Part shown: positions 33,876 to 44,000 of the stretch, in pieces | Layout of the letters: each line of letters starts with the position of its first letter | Position numbering within the stretch: the stretch's first letter is position 1 | Assembly: GCF_041929205.1 (NCBI RefSeq) | Contig: NZ_JBHFNT010000139.1 | Length of the DNA stretch: 64,000 nucleotides | Reading direction: 5' to 3' (one strand) | Source of the DNA: Floridanema evergladense | GTDB lineage: Bacteria; Cyanobacteriota; Cyanobacteriia; Cyanobacteriales; Aerosakkonemataceae | The notes under the pieces: model-generated | The model's database searches: none | Told to the model about the DNA's origin: nothing | The model's input: the letters and a program-made list of their open reading frames with translations, nothing else | Program-made: the position numbers and the translations under genes

Positions 33876-34652
33876 ATGAAAATTAACTTCAACCAAAAAT
33901 TGACCGCATTAGGAACTGTAGGATTAACCATTGCCACCTGGCTTTTACCCTTCGTTCCCACAGCATCAGCAGAAGTTCTTGCCAGAGCACATGGACGTTG
34001 CAAACTCACAGAAGAAAGTTCTCAATACCCTCGATTTGACGGGCATTGTATCGTCAAGCAAAAACAACAAGGCAGCACAGTGATCTTCATAGTTGAACTA
34101 GATAACGGATCTCAGTATCGCTTTTTTGGCCCAGATAGAGAATCGCTGCAAGTAGAAACCCACGATGAACTCCACAACGTCCGCTTTAGAGATGAACCGG
34201 ACAGAGGAGTATTCACTTGGGAGGAAGATGGAGCCAGACAACGCTTATCCGTGAAGCTAGACAGTCAATATCCCACCAACGTTTCCCACGATAACGATCG
34301 CAAACCATCAACAGGTGAAGTGGTTGCAGGTGTCGCAGTTGGGGCTTTAATCGTCGGACTCTTAAGCGGAAAACATGGTTCCTCTTCCTCTAACTCAAAT
34401 AACTCAAATACTACCCAAGCACGAGTCGGTGCATCCGTCCCAAATTTAGAAGATTTAGTCGGTGCTAGAGCCGGACAAGCGGAAAATACCGTGCGCGATC
34501 GAGGTTACGTTTGGGTAAAGGCAACTCAACAAGCAGACAGCGCCTATAGCAACTGGCGAGAACGGCGCACCGGAAACTGCGTCGCCATTAGAACCACGAA
34601 TGGACGGTATGCAGCCATTGTTTATGCTCCCAAGGCAGATTGCGATCGCTAA
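33876..34652 (+). CDS. Secreted protein with C-terminal cyanobacterial domain of unknown function
   Basis: The 258-residue protein has a signal peptide ending in PTASA, a two-Cys N-terminal domain (HGRCKLTEESS, DGHCIVKQ), and a hydrophobic GEVVAGVAVGALIVGLLSG segment. A Ser/Asn linker leads to a C-terminal domain, DLVGARAGQAENTVRDRGY and RRTGNCVAIRTTNGRY. That domain also occurs at the end of other bacterial secreted proteins. GTGAGGA precedes the start. A piece of this last domain is duplicated at 40932-41021. Confidence 0.75.
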   Translation: MKINFNQKLTALGTVGLTIATWLLPFVPTASAEVLARAHGRCKLTEESSQYPRFDGHCIVKQKQQGSTVIFIVELDNGSQYRFFGPDRESLQVETHDELHNVRFRDEPDRGVFTWEEDGARQRLSVKLDSQYPTNVSHDNDRKPSTGEVVAGVAVGALIVGLLSGKHGSSSSNSNNSNTTQARVGASVPNLEDLVGARAGQAENTVRDRGYVWVKATQQADSAYSNWRERRTGNCVAIRTTNGRYAAIVYAPKADCDR

Positions 34653-34705
34653 AACTTAACAAACCCAAAGACTAATTCAACATTAAACATTCAGAGGGTG
34701 AAATC

Positions 34706-35137
34706 ATGAGCAATCAAAGACCAACCGGAGTAACAATTCTAGCCGTCCTGCAAATTATTGGCGCGGTTTTAAATCTGCTAATTGGCGGATTCAGCCTTTT
34801 ATTTGGAGGAGCGATGTTAACGGCAGGAACAGCAGGAACAGCAGGAACAGCTGATGCTGCTGCTGCGGCACAGATCGGCCCGATGATGGCAGGATTTGGC
34901 ATTGCTGGGATTATCAGTGGCATCATCGGTTTAATTGGCGGGTACGGTTTGTTTACCCTAAAAGGATGGGGTTGGACTTTAGCGATCGTATTTGCCGCCT
35001 GGAACATCATCAGCAATCTGATAGCAATTTTCACCAAGGTAGGAAATGTTGCTGGCGCAATTGTCGGAATTGTCATCTCAGGACTGATTATTTACTACCT
35101 CTCACAATCAAATGTAAAACGAGCCTTTGGTAAATAG
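34706..35137 (+). CDS. Small integral membrane protein
   Basis: This 143-residue protein has four hydrophobic segments: ILAVLQIIGAVLNLLIGGF, GFGIAGIISGIIGLIGGYGL, GWTLAIVFAAWNIISNLI and AIVGIVISGLIIYYL. An in-frame AGTAGTAGTADAAAAA stretch comes from a tandem GGAACAGCA repeat and may vary in length. It starts RPTGVTILAVLQ, common among DUF-type four-helix proteins. Function is unknown. GAGGGTG precedes the ATG. Confidence 0.75.
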   Translation: MSNQRPTGVTILAVLQIIGAVLNLLIGGFSLLFGGAMLTAGTAGTAGTADAAAAAQIGPMMAGFGIAGIISGIIGLIGGYGLFTLKGWGWTLAIVFAAWNIISNLIAIFTKVGNVAGAIVGIVISGLIIYYLSQSNVKRAFGK

Positions 35138-35275
35138 TTAGCAGATTCATCAAAGGATGTTTGAAATGGACTGAATACTCAAAAATCAAAAGTTTTCAGT
35201 CCATTTTAATGGACTTTCGCTATTAGCCTGCGAATTGATAAGGCAGGCGGGCTAAAACCACTCCCAGAACAACCG
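35138..35275. repeat. REP-like palindromes between genes
   Basis: AGTCCAT/ATGGACT forms a hairpin near 35195-35215. It is followed by a degenerate GCCTGCGAATTG element like the one inside the protease gene at 5172-5199. The sequence between hairpins (TTTCGCTATTAGCCTG) is nearly shared, showing one repeat family. Confidence 0.65.
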
Positions 35276-35872
35276 ATGAACAACAAATCTTTAACCATTG
35301 GTGGAATATTCCTTTCCCTTCTGCTAACAGGTTGTCCCACCAACCCACCACCAGAAACCACCACCTCAACCCAAGAAACTCAACCAACAGCAGCCACACT
35401 AGTAGTTGATGCTACTGAGAAAAACGCATTGCAGCAAGCCATTACCAATTACATCAAACAACAAAAACAAACAGTAGAGACAAGCGATCGCTTTTTTGCC
35501 GAGACGATCGACCTAAACGGCGACAGTATCAAAGATGGCATAGTCGTTTTCAGCAGTCCCTACTGGTGCGGCACAGGAGGCTGCACCATGCTGATCTTTC
35601 AAGGACAAAAAAACCACACCTATCGCTTAGTCTCCACCACCTCCTTAGTTCGTCCGCCCCTCACCGTCAGCGAAACCAAAACCAACGGCTGGCGCGACTT
35701 AATTTTCACAGTCAGCGGTGGTGGAATGCCAGCCAAAACCATCGCGTTAAAGTTCGACGGCAAAAAATACCCCACCAACCCCTCAGATTTACCTAGTCTG
35801 AGTGCCAAAACACCCATAAAAGGAACTAAACTGTTTCCCGAAGGCAGTCAACCTCAAACTCTATCTCTCTAA
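35276..35872 (+). CDS. Lipoprotein of unknown function
   Basis: This 198-residue protein has a lipobox LLTGC at residues 16-20 after a hydrophobic segment, then a Pro/Thr-rich spacer. The globular part contains TIDLNGDSIKDGIVVFSSPY and a GTGGCTMLIF segment, similar to FG-GAP-like or VCBS-like lipoproteins with an Asp-rich loop. It would be anchored on the outer face of the cytoplasmic or outer membrane. The specific function is unknown. Confidence 0.75.
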   Translation: MNNKSLTIGGIFLSLLLTGCPTNPPPETTTSTQETQPTAATLVVDATEKNALQQAITNYIKQQKQTVETSDRFFAETIDLNGDSIKDGIVVFSSPYWCGTGGCTMLIFQGQKNHTYRLVSTTSLVRPPLTVSETKTNGWRDLIFTVSGGGMPAKTIALKFDGKKYPTNPSDLPSLSAKTPIKGTKLFPEGSQPQTLSL

Positions 35873-35958
35873 GCAACAGAGGAGTCAATCTTCTTTGGGC
35901 AAACAGTTCCTTTTTTTCACAGCAAACCAAATCCTTTATTAATTCACAGGAGTTCACA

Positions 35959-38900
35959 ATGACTGAAGTTATTTGGGCAAAAGGTTTCGGTAGTACTGGA
36001 CCCGATACAGGCAACGACATCGCCACGGACAGTAGCGGCAACCTCTACACCACAGGCAGTTTCTCTGGCAGCGTCACCTTCGGGACTACGACCCTGACTT
36101 CCCAGGGAAACCTTGATTCATACATCACCAAACAAGACAGTAGTGGCAATGTAATTTGGGCAAAAAGTGTCTCCTCTGGAACTACCAATATTGCCCAGGC
36201 TATAGTCACTGACAGTAGCGGTAACATCTACACCACAGGCAATTTCTCTGGCAGCGCCACCTTTGGGAGTGTTACCCTGACTTCCCAAGGTGGCACTGAC
36301 ATCTTCGTAACCAAACAAGACAGCAGTGGCAATTTTACTTGGGCGAAAAATTACGGGAGTAATGCTACCGATCAAGGCTTCAACATCACCACCGACAGTA
36401 GTGGCAACCTCTACGTCACAGGTATTTTGAGTGGCAGCGCTTACGTCACAGGAGGTACTTTGAGTGGCAACAATACTCCTGGGAGTACGAAACTAACTAC
36501 CGTTGGTGGCGGTGACATCTTAGTAACTAAACTGGACAGCAATGGTAGTGTCGCTTGGGCGAAAAATTTTGGTTCTACCGCTACGGATCGAGGCTATAGC
36601 ATCGCCACCGACAGTAGTGGCAACATCTACACCACAGGTTCTTTCACTGGCAACGCCACCTTTGGGAGTGTTACCCTGACTTCCCAAGGTGGCACTGACA
36701 TCTTCGTAACCAAACAAGACAGCAATGGTAATGTCGCTTGGGCGAAAAATTTTGGTTCTATCACTAACGATACTAGCTATAGCATCGCTACTGACAGTAG
36801 TGGCAACCTCTACACCACAGGTAATTTCGCTGGCAACGCCACCTTTGGGAGTGTTACCCTGACTTCCCAAGGTGACAATGACATCTTCGTAGCTAAACTG
36901 GACAACAGTGGTAATGTTGCTTGGGCAAAAAGTTTTGGTTCTAACGGTAGTGACGTAGGTGACAGCATCGCCACCGACAGTAGTGGTAATGTCTACACCA
37001 CAGGTTTTTTCACTGGCAGCACCACCTTTGGGAGTGTTACCCTGACTTCCCAAGGAGCCAGTGACATCTTCGTAGCTAAACTAGACAGCAGTGGCAATGT
37101 GGTTTCGGCGATCGGTATGGGGGGTAGTGGTAACGATCAAAGCAGAAGTATCACCACCGACAATAGCGGCAATGCTTACATCACGGGCGGTTTCAATGGC
37201 AGCGCCAGTTTCGGAACTAAACTTCTAACTTCTCAAGGAACCAATGACATCTTCGTAGCCAAACTTAGTCTGTTACCTACTGTTACCCTTGGTCAAACTA
37301 CAATTTCTAAAGAACAGGGTCATGTCAACGGTACCTTTACGATTACCTTAGACGAACCAGCACCTCAAGGCGGTCTAGTTGTCAACTATAACCTTGGCGG
37401 AACTGCTACCAATACCACTGATTACACCTTAGCTACAGGCACGAACATTACTGCGGTTACACCCACCAGTTTTACCATTGCTGCCGGACAAAAAACTGCC
37501 ACTTTAAATGTTGTCCCGGTTGACGATACTTTAGTTGAGCCAACTGAAGCTGTCCAACTCACGTTAACCAGTGGTAGTAACTATAAGTTGGATACCTCAA
37601 AAAGTGGAGCGATCGTCCCTATTATCGATGATGATATCGCCGTTCCCCCTACCCTTACTCCCACCATCTCGATTCTTTCCGGTATCAACCCCAGTGAAAC
37701 AAACAGCAGCAAAGGCACCTTTCTCCTTACCCTAGACAACCCCGCCCCTCCAGGTGGTCTGACTATCAACTATGCTGTAGCTGGAACTGCTACTACTCCC
37801 GCTGACTACACTTTAGCCACAGGCAACAACATTACTGCTGTTACATCTACTAATTTTACGATTGCTGCCGGACAAACCACCGCTACCATAGATGTCAACC
37901 CCTTTGATGACAACATCGTTGATCCGAATGAAACCATCCAACTTACCTTAAACAATGGAACTGGCTATACAGTTAGTGCTACTAAAAGTAACGCTTCTCT
38001 GACCATTGCTGATAATGATGTCACTCCCCCCACTACCCCAAATCTTCCTACTCTCCCTACTATCACTATTGCGCCAGGGACAAATCCCAACGAAAGAGGT
38101 ACGATCGACGGTACTTTTCAAATTACCTTAAACAACCCAGCCCCCGCTGGTGGTTTAACTATCAACTATAGTCTCGCCGGAACTGCTACTCGTACCACTG
38201 ACTACACCCTCGCCACAGGCAACAACATCACCGCTGTTACCACTAACAGTTTTACCATTGCTGCCGGACAAACCAAAGCTACCTTAAACGTTACTCCCGT
38301 TGACGATGCGGTGCGGGACCCGAATGAAACCGTCCAACTGACTTTAAATACTGGTACTAATTACAATGTCGGTGCTGCTAATAATGCCACTCTCACCATT
38401 GCCGATGATGTCCGCACTGTCAGTATTGCCCCTGGTACAAATGCCAACGAAAGAGGCACTCTCAACGGCACTTTTATCATTACTCTGGACAACTCAGCCC
38501 CCGCTGGTGGTCTAACTATTACTTATAAAGTGGGAGGAACTGCTACCGAAACCACTGATTTCACTCTCACATCAGGTAGCAATATTACCGATGTTAGACC
38601 CAAAAGTTTTACTATTGCTCCTGGACAAACCACTGCTACCATAAACGTCAGTCCGGTTGACGATGCAGTATTTGACCCTAATGAAACTGTTCAACTCACT
38701 TTAGAAAACAGCACTCAGGATAACTATTCCCTTGGCACTAATGCTCAAGCTAGTATCATCATTAACGATAATACACCGACTGTTAACGTTACCTCTCAAG
38801 GATATGCTTCCGAAAGAGGTTTGGTGAATGGCACTTTTATTATTACCTTAAACAACCCTGCCCCGGCAGGTGGTCTAACTATCAACTATGGTGTGACGGG

Positions 38901-40266
38901 AACTGCTACCCAGAACGCTGATTATAACTTAACCACAGGTACTAATATTACCAACTTAACTGCTAATAGTTTTACGATTGCGGCAGGACAAACTACTGCT
39001 ACTTTAAATGTCGCCCCACTTACTGACTCTGTATTCGATCCCAATGAAACTGTTCAATTGGTTTTAAATAATGGTAATGGTTATAACCTTGGTAGTGCTG
39101 TTAATGCTAGTGTTGCGATCGCCGATCTAGAAGATTGTTTCTGTGATTATATTACCGCTCCCGATCTAAATAATTTGCCTGGTGTATCTATCAATTTAAA
39201 TCCATTTGACGATCTCCTAGATGGTAATGAAGACCCCAATTTTTTGGTCGGCAACTTTAGAAATGATGAGATTTTCGGTTTTGCTGCCAATGATTTTCTC
39301 CTTGGTGAAGGAGGTAATGATAATTTAGTTGGTGGAACTGGAAATGATGAAGTTTACGGTAGTACCGAAGAAGATTGGGTTGCTGGTGGTGAAGGCAACG
39401 ATTTTCTCAATGGGAACCAAGCTCAAGATTACGTTAATGGTAATGAGGGTAATGATACGGTACGCGGCGGTCAAGATACTGATTTCGTGCGTGGCGGTCA
39501 AGGTAATGATATAGTCTACGGCGATAAAGGCGATGACATTTTAGCTGGTGATAAAGGCGACGATACTGTATTTGGCAATGGTGCTGATAATTTATCAGGA
39601 AGTACCGATGATGATATTATCTTTGGCGGTGAAGGTAATGATTTGCTCTTTGGTAATACTGGCATAGACTTTATTTTTGCTGAGGATGGAAATGATTCTA
39701 TCTTTGGTGGTCAAGGACAAGATTTTCTATTTGGAGAAGCCGGAAAAGATCTGGTTTTTGGCAATAAAGGTAATGATTTTCTTTGCGGTGATGAAGGGAA
39801 TGATACTCTCTACGGTGGCGATGGAACTGACCTTTCCGATCCTGATATTGATGAAATTTGTGGTGGTAAAGGTGATGATTTAATTTTTGGTAATTTAGGG
39901 ACAGATTGGCTGAGTGGTGAAGCTGGTAATGATTCGATTTATGGGGGTAAAGGTGATGATACTTTAATTGGTGGAGATGGTGATGATTTCCTCAGTGGCG
40001 ATCTAGGTAATGATTCGATTTCTGGTGGGAATGGAAGCGATCGATTTGTGTTAGCTTCTGGCAAAGGTGGTGATGTAATTGTTGATTTCCAAGATGGAGT
40101 AGATTTCTTAGCTTTATCTGGTGGTTTAACTTTCCAACAACTAGCGTTTACCCAAAGTGGAAATAATACGGTTATTACTCAGCTTGGTAGTAATCAATTG
40201 TTGGCAACTTTGAATGGGATTGCTGTTAATTTAATTACTCAGGCTGATTTTGTTTCTTTGCCTTAG
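35959..40266 (+). CDS. Giant SBBP / Calx-beta / RTX surface protein, copy 1
   Basis: The protein has 1435 residues. Residues about 1-440 are beta-propeller (SBBP) repeats of about 45-50 residues (IATDSSGNLYTTGSFSG, SQGGTDIFVTKQDSSGN) with almost identical DNA. Residues 445-1050 are five to six Calx-beta domains (NGTFIITLDNPAPAGGLTI, ADYTL, DPNETVQLTL). A CFCDYITAPDL link follows. Residues about 1080-1360 are RTX nonapeptide repeats (GGQGNDIVYGDKGDD) that bind calcium. The C-terminus (DRFVLASGKGGDVIVDF to QADFVSLP) is the usual type I secretion signal region. There is no N-terminal signal peptide. A likely secreted adhesin or matrix protein; the exporter is not in the window. Confidence 0.88.
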   Translation: MTEVIWAKGFGSTGPDTGNDIATDSSGNLYTTGSFSGSVTFGTTTLTSQGNLDSYITKQDSSGNVIWAKSVSSGTTNIAQAIVTDSSGNIYTTGNFSGSATFGSVTLTSQGGTDIFVTKQDSSGNFTWAKNYGSNATDQGFNITTDSSGNLYVTGILSGSAYVTGGTLSGNNTPGSTKLTTVGGGDILVTKLDSNGSVAWAKNFGSTATDRGYSIATDSSGNIYTTGSFTGNATFGSVTLTSQGGTDIFVTKQDSNGNVAWAKNFGSITNDTSYSIATDSSGNLYTTGNFAGNATFGSVTLTSQGDNDIFVAKLDNSGNVAWAKSFGSNGSDVGDSIATDSSGNVYTTGFFTGSTTFGSVTLTSQGASDIFVAKLDSSGNVVSAIGMGGSGNDQSRSITTDNSGNAYITGGFNGSASFGTKLLTSQGTNDIFVAKLSLLPTVTLGQTTISKEQGHVNGTFTITLDEPAPQGGLVVNYNLGGTATNTTDYTLATGTNITAVTPTSFTIAAGQKTATLNVVPVDDTLVEPTEAVQLTLTSGSNYKLDTSKSGAIVPIIDDDIAVPPTLTPTISILSGINPSETNSSKGTFLLTLDNPAPPGGLTINYAVAGTATTPADYTLATGNNITAVTSTNFTIAAGQTTATIDVNPFDDNIVDPNETIQLTLNNGTGYTVSATKSNASLTIADNDVTPPTTPNLPTLPTITIAPGTNPNERGTIDGTFQITLNNPAPAGGLTINYSLAGTATRTTDYTLATGNNITAVTTNSFTIAAGQTKATLNVTPVDDAVRDPNETVQLTLNTGTNYNVGAANNATLTIADDVRTVSIAPGTNANERGTLNGTFIITLDNSAPAGGLTITYKVGGTATETTDFTLTSGSNITDVRPKSFTIAPGQTTATINVSPVDDAVFDPNETVQLTLENSTQDNYSLGTNAQASIIINDNTPTVNVTSQGYASERGLVNGTFIITLNNPAPAGGLTINYGVTGTATQNADYNLTTGTNITNLTANSFTIAAGQTTATLNVAPLTDSVFDPNETVQLVLNNGNGYNLGSAVNASVAIADLEDCFCDYITAPDLNNLPGVSINLNPFDDLLDGNEDPNFLVGNFRNDEIFGFAANDFLLGEGGNDNLVGGTGNDEVYGSTEEDWVAGGEGNDFLNGNQAQDYVNGNEGNDTVRGGQDTDFVRGGQGNDIVYGDKGDDILAGDKGDDTVFGNGADNLSGSTDDDIIFGGEGNDLLFGNTGIDFIFAEDGNDSIFGGQGQDFLFGEAGKDLVFGNKGNDFLCGDEGNDTLYGGDGTDLSDPDIDEICGGKGDDLIFGNLGTDWLSGEAGNDSIYGGKGDDTLIGGDGDDFLSGDLGNDSISGGNGSDRFVLASGKGGDVIVDFQDGVDFLALSGGLTFQQLAFTQSGNNTVITQLGSNQLLATLNGIAVNLITQADFVSLP

Positions 40267-40271
40267 TTTGG

Positions 40272-40310
40272 TACGTTGTTGCGCTTTAGCGAAGACAGCG
40301 CAACAACGTA
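40272..40310 (+). terminator. Hairpin after RTX gene copy 1
   Basis: A perfect 14-bp stem, TACGTTGTTGCGCT/AGCGCAACAACGTA, has an 11-base loop 6 bases after the stop codon. A T-run (TTTTTTT) begins about ten bases after the stem. The same hairpin follows the paralogue. Confidence 0.75.
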
Positions 40311-40373
40311 ATACTTGACATTTTTTTCTGGTTCATATAGCTTGATAATTAAATTATACGTTGGAGAAAGATT

Positions 40374-40610
40374 ATGAGCATTGAAGACAAAATTAAAGCG
40401 GCGGCTAAAGATGCAGAAGGCAAATTACAAGCAGCTGCGGGTGAGTTGACTGGCGATCGCAAAATGAAAACGGAAGGTGAAATTAAACAAGCACAAGCAG
40501 CGGCTTTGAATACAGCAGCAGATGTTAAAGATAAAGCCCAAAATTTGCTGGATGGGATTAAGAATGCTGCTAGTGATGCGATCGATAAAGTCAAACAAAA
40601 ACTGGACTAA
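40374..40610 (+). CDS. CsbD family stress-response protein
   Basis: The 78-residue, Lys/Ala/Asp-rich helical protein starts MSIEDKIKAAAKDAEGKLQA and has GELTGDRKMKTEGEIKQAQ, the CsbD motif. CsbD proteins are small soluble general-stress proteins of unknown mechanism. GGAGAAAG lies before the ATG. It stands alone between the two giant RTX genes. Confidence 0.85.
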   Translation: MSIEDKIKAAAKDAEGKLQAAAGELTGDRKMKTEGEIKQAQAAALNTAADVKDKAQNLLDGIKNAASDAIDKVKQKLD

Positions 40611-40808
40611 GCGTGAACCAATATTGACTGGTTTGGGTTAACAGTTTTGGGGATTACTTAATCATAATTAACTAATTCTTGAATTGCTCTATTGAGTAAG
40701 GTTAAAAATCCCCTTTTTTAGTAATTTTATTAATGATTTATCCTGCTAAGTAAAAAAATGAAAAAAATTGGCTTGATAATACTAAGCTTCCTCCAGACAA
40801 ACTGATGG

Positions 40809-40927
40809 TAAGCTGTTCCGCATTTAAATTGGATTGTTTGGAAACAGAAAAAAATTCGTCTAATTCTCTCCCCTGCCCCCCTGCTCCCCTGCAATCTTAA
40901 TAAGTGATTTAAATGCGTGACAGCTTA
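40809..40927. mobile_element. MITE family 2, copy 2
   Basis: This 119-bp copy is inverted relative to 25806-25932, with ends TAAGCTGTTCCGCATTTAAA and TTTAAATGCGTGACAGCTTA. It abuts the duplicated gene fragment at 40932, so it may have been part of, or the breakpoint of, the local duplication. Confidence 0.8.
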
Positions 40928-40931
40928 TTAG

Positions 40932-41021
40932 GGTTACGTCTGGGTAAAAGCAACTCAACAAGCAGACAGCGCCTATAGCAACTGGCGAGAACGGCGCACC
41001 GGAAACTGCGTAGCGATTAGT
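40932..41021 (+). pseudogene. Fragment of the secreted-protein gene at 33876-34652
   Basis: About 30 codons (GYVWVKATQQADSAYSNWRE and RRTGNCVAI) are nearly identical to the C-terminal domain of the 33876 gene. They are cut at the left by the MITE boundary and at the right by an unrelated sequence. There is no start codon. Confidence 0.8.
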
Positions 41022-41066
41022 AACAAGATTCTCTCTTCAATCCTTAATTATTCACAGGAATTCACA

Positions 41067-44000
41067 ATGACTACTGATGTTATTTGGGCAAAAGGTTTCG
41101 GTGGTAACTTAGCCGATCTAGGCGACAGCGTAGTTATCGACAGTAGCAGCAACCTCTACATCACAGCCTTTATCACAAAGGATATAAACGGTAGTGCTGC
41201 TAACACAGGTGTCGTAGTACTCAAACTAGACAGCAGTGGCAACCCCATTTGGGTGCAAAACATTGGTAATAGATCGAGTGGTGAAATCACCATTGACAGT
41301 AGCAGCAACCTATACACAATATCCAGCTCAACAGACAGCACTGGAAATGACGTTGATATCCTAATATCCAAACTGGATAGCAGCAGCGGTAACATCACTT
41401 GGACGAAAACTTTGGGAGGTAGTGGTGATGACTTTGCTCGGAGCATTATCACTGACAATAACGGCAACTTATACGCCACAGGACAATTCTCTGGCAGTGC
41501 CTCCATCGGGGGTACAACCCTGAATTCCCAAGGAAGCAGTGACATCGTTGTAACCAAGCTGAACAGCAGCACAGGAGATATCGTCTGGGCGAAAAGTTTG
41601 GGGGGTAGTGAGGGAGAAACTAGTTATGACATCACCACCGACAGGAAGGGCAACTCATATATCGCAGGCTCATTTAGCGGCACTGTAATTTTCGGGAGTA
41701 CGACCCTCCAGAGTTCCACTTCCAACCCAGACACCTTTGTAGCCAAACTAGACAGCAGTGGCAACATCGCTTGGGCGAAAAGTCTGGGGAGTGATGGTGT
41801 AGACAGTGCTTACAGCATCACCGCTGACAGTAACGACAACATCTATATCACAGGCGAATTCTCTAACACCGTCACCTTCGGAAATACAAAACTGACTTCC
41901 AATAGTGGTAGTGCAGACATCTTCGTAGCCAAACTGGATAGTAGTGGCAACATTGCTTGGGCGAAAAGTCTGGGAGGTAGTGGTTATGATGGTGGTTTTG
42001 AGGTCACTACTGACACAAGTGGCAACATCTATATCACAGGCGATTTCAATGACACTGCCACCTTCGGAACTACGACCCTGACTTCCAAAGGACGCGATGA
42101 CGCATTCGTAGCCAAACTGGACAGCACTGGAAATGTCATTTGGGCGAAAAGCCTGGGGGGTAGTGATAGAAACTATGGTAATGGCATCACCAGCGACAGT
42201 AGTGGCAACGTCTACTCCACAGGTCTTTTCAGTAGCACTGCCACCTTCGGGAATACGACCCTGACTTCCAAAGGAAGCACTGATATCTTTGTCGCCAAGC
42301 TGGGAGAAATACCCACCCTGACCATTGCCCCAGGCACTAATCCCAACGAAAGAGGCACACTCAACGGCACCTTTATCGTCACCTTAGACAACCCCGCCCC
42401 CGCAGGCGGTCTCGTCGTCGATTATAGTCTGGGCGGAACTGCCACCCTCACCACCGACTACAACTTCGGCACTACCAGCACCATTACCGCCATTACTCCC
42501 AGCAGTTTTACCATTGCCCCTGGACAAACTAAAGCCATTTTAAATGTTATCCCGGTTGATGACACAGCGATCGACCCAGGAGAAACCGTCCAACTGGTTT
42601 TAAACAGTGGTAGTAACTACAATGTCGGTACTGCCGATAACGCCACTCTGACCATTATTGATGATAATGTCCGCACGGTCAGCATTGCCCCAGGCAAAAA
42701 TGCCAGCGAAAGCGGCACTGTTAAAGGCACCTTTGTCGTCGCCTTAGACAGTCCCGCCCCCGCAGGCGGTCTGACCATCAACTATGGGGTAAGCGGCAGC
42801 GCTACCCCCACCACTGACTACACTCTCGGCAACGGCAGCAACATTACCGCCCTGAATGCCAACAGTTTCACCATTGCCGCCGGACAAAGCACCGCTACCA
42901 TCAACATCACCCCCATTGATGACTCAGTTGTAGAAGGCGACGAAACTGTTCAACTGGTTTTAAATCAAGGCAATAATTACAAAGTAGGGACAGCCAATAA
43001 TGCCAGCATTGTCATTGTCAGTGATGACCTCCCCCCTGTGCAACCTCCTGTGCAACCTCCTGTGCAACCCCCTGTGCAACCTCCTGTCACCCCCACACTC
43101 CTGCCCACTATTACCGTAGCCCCAGGCAGCAATCCCAGCGAAAGAGGTAGCATCGACGGCACTTTTCTCCTCACCTTAGACAACCCCGCCCCCGCCACCG
43201 GAATCACCATCAACTACAGCATCGGCGGCACTGCTACCCGCATTGACGACTACACGATAGCCACAGGCAAAAACATTACCAACGTTACCAGCAACAGTTT
43301 TACCATTGCCCCTGGACAAACCACTGCCACCTTAAACGTCACTCCCGTTGATGACGCAGTAAGAGACCCTAATGAAACTGTCCAACTGGTTTTAAATAGT
43401 GGTGGTAACTACAACGTCGGTGCCGCTAATAACGCTACCCTGACCATTGCCGATGATATCCGCACCGTCAGCATTGCCCCAGGCACAAATGCTAACGAAA
43501 GAGGCAAACTCAACGGCACTTTTATCATTACACTCGACAACCCCGCTCCCGCAGGCGGTCTGACTATCATCTATAAAGTAGCCGGAAGCGCCACCCGCAC
43601 CACCGACTACACTCTGACTCCAGGCAATAATATTGTCAATATTGCGGCTAAGACTTTTACCATTGCTGCCGGACAAACTACCGCTACCATCAACGTCAGC
43701 CCGGTTGACGATGCAGTGTTTGACCCTAATGAAACCGTTCAACTCACGTTAGAAAAGAGCGCTCAGGATAACTACACCTTGGGTGCTACTGCTCAAGCTA
43801 CCATTACCATTGTTGATAATACACCCACCGTCACCATTGCCTCTCAAGGTTTTACCAGCGAAAAAGGTTTGGTCAATGGTCAATTTATCATCACCATAGA
43901 CAACCCTGCCCCCAAAGGTGGTTTAACCATCAACTATGGTGGAGTTGGAACTGCTAACCCTACCACTGACTACAATCTGACAATAGGTAACAATATTATC

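Noticed and set aside
36520..37053. 177-residue minus-strand repetitive frame
   Set aside because: It is the antisense shadow of the near-identical SBBP repeats in the RTX gene.
35959..37280. CRISPR-like array suggested by regular DNA repeats of about 147 bp
   Set aside because: The repeats are coding SBBP units in one open frame, far longer than CRISPR repeats and without unique spacers.
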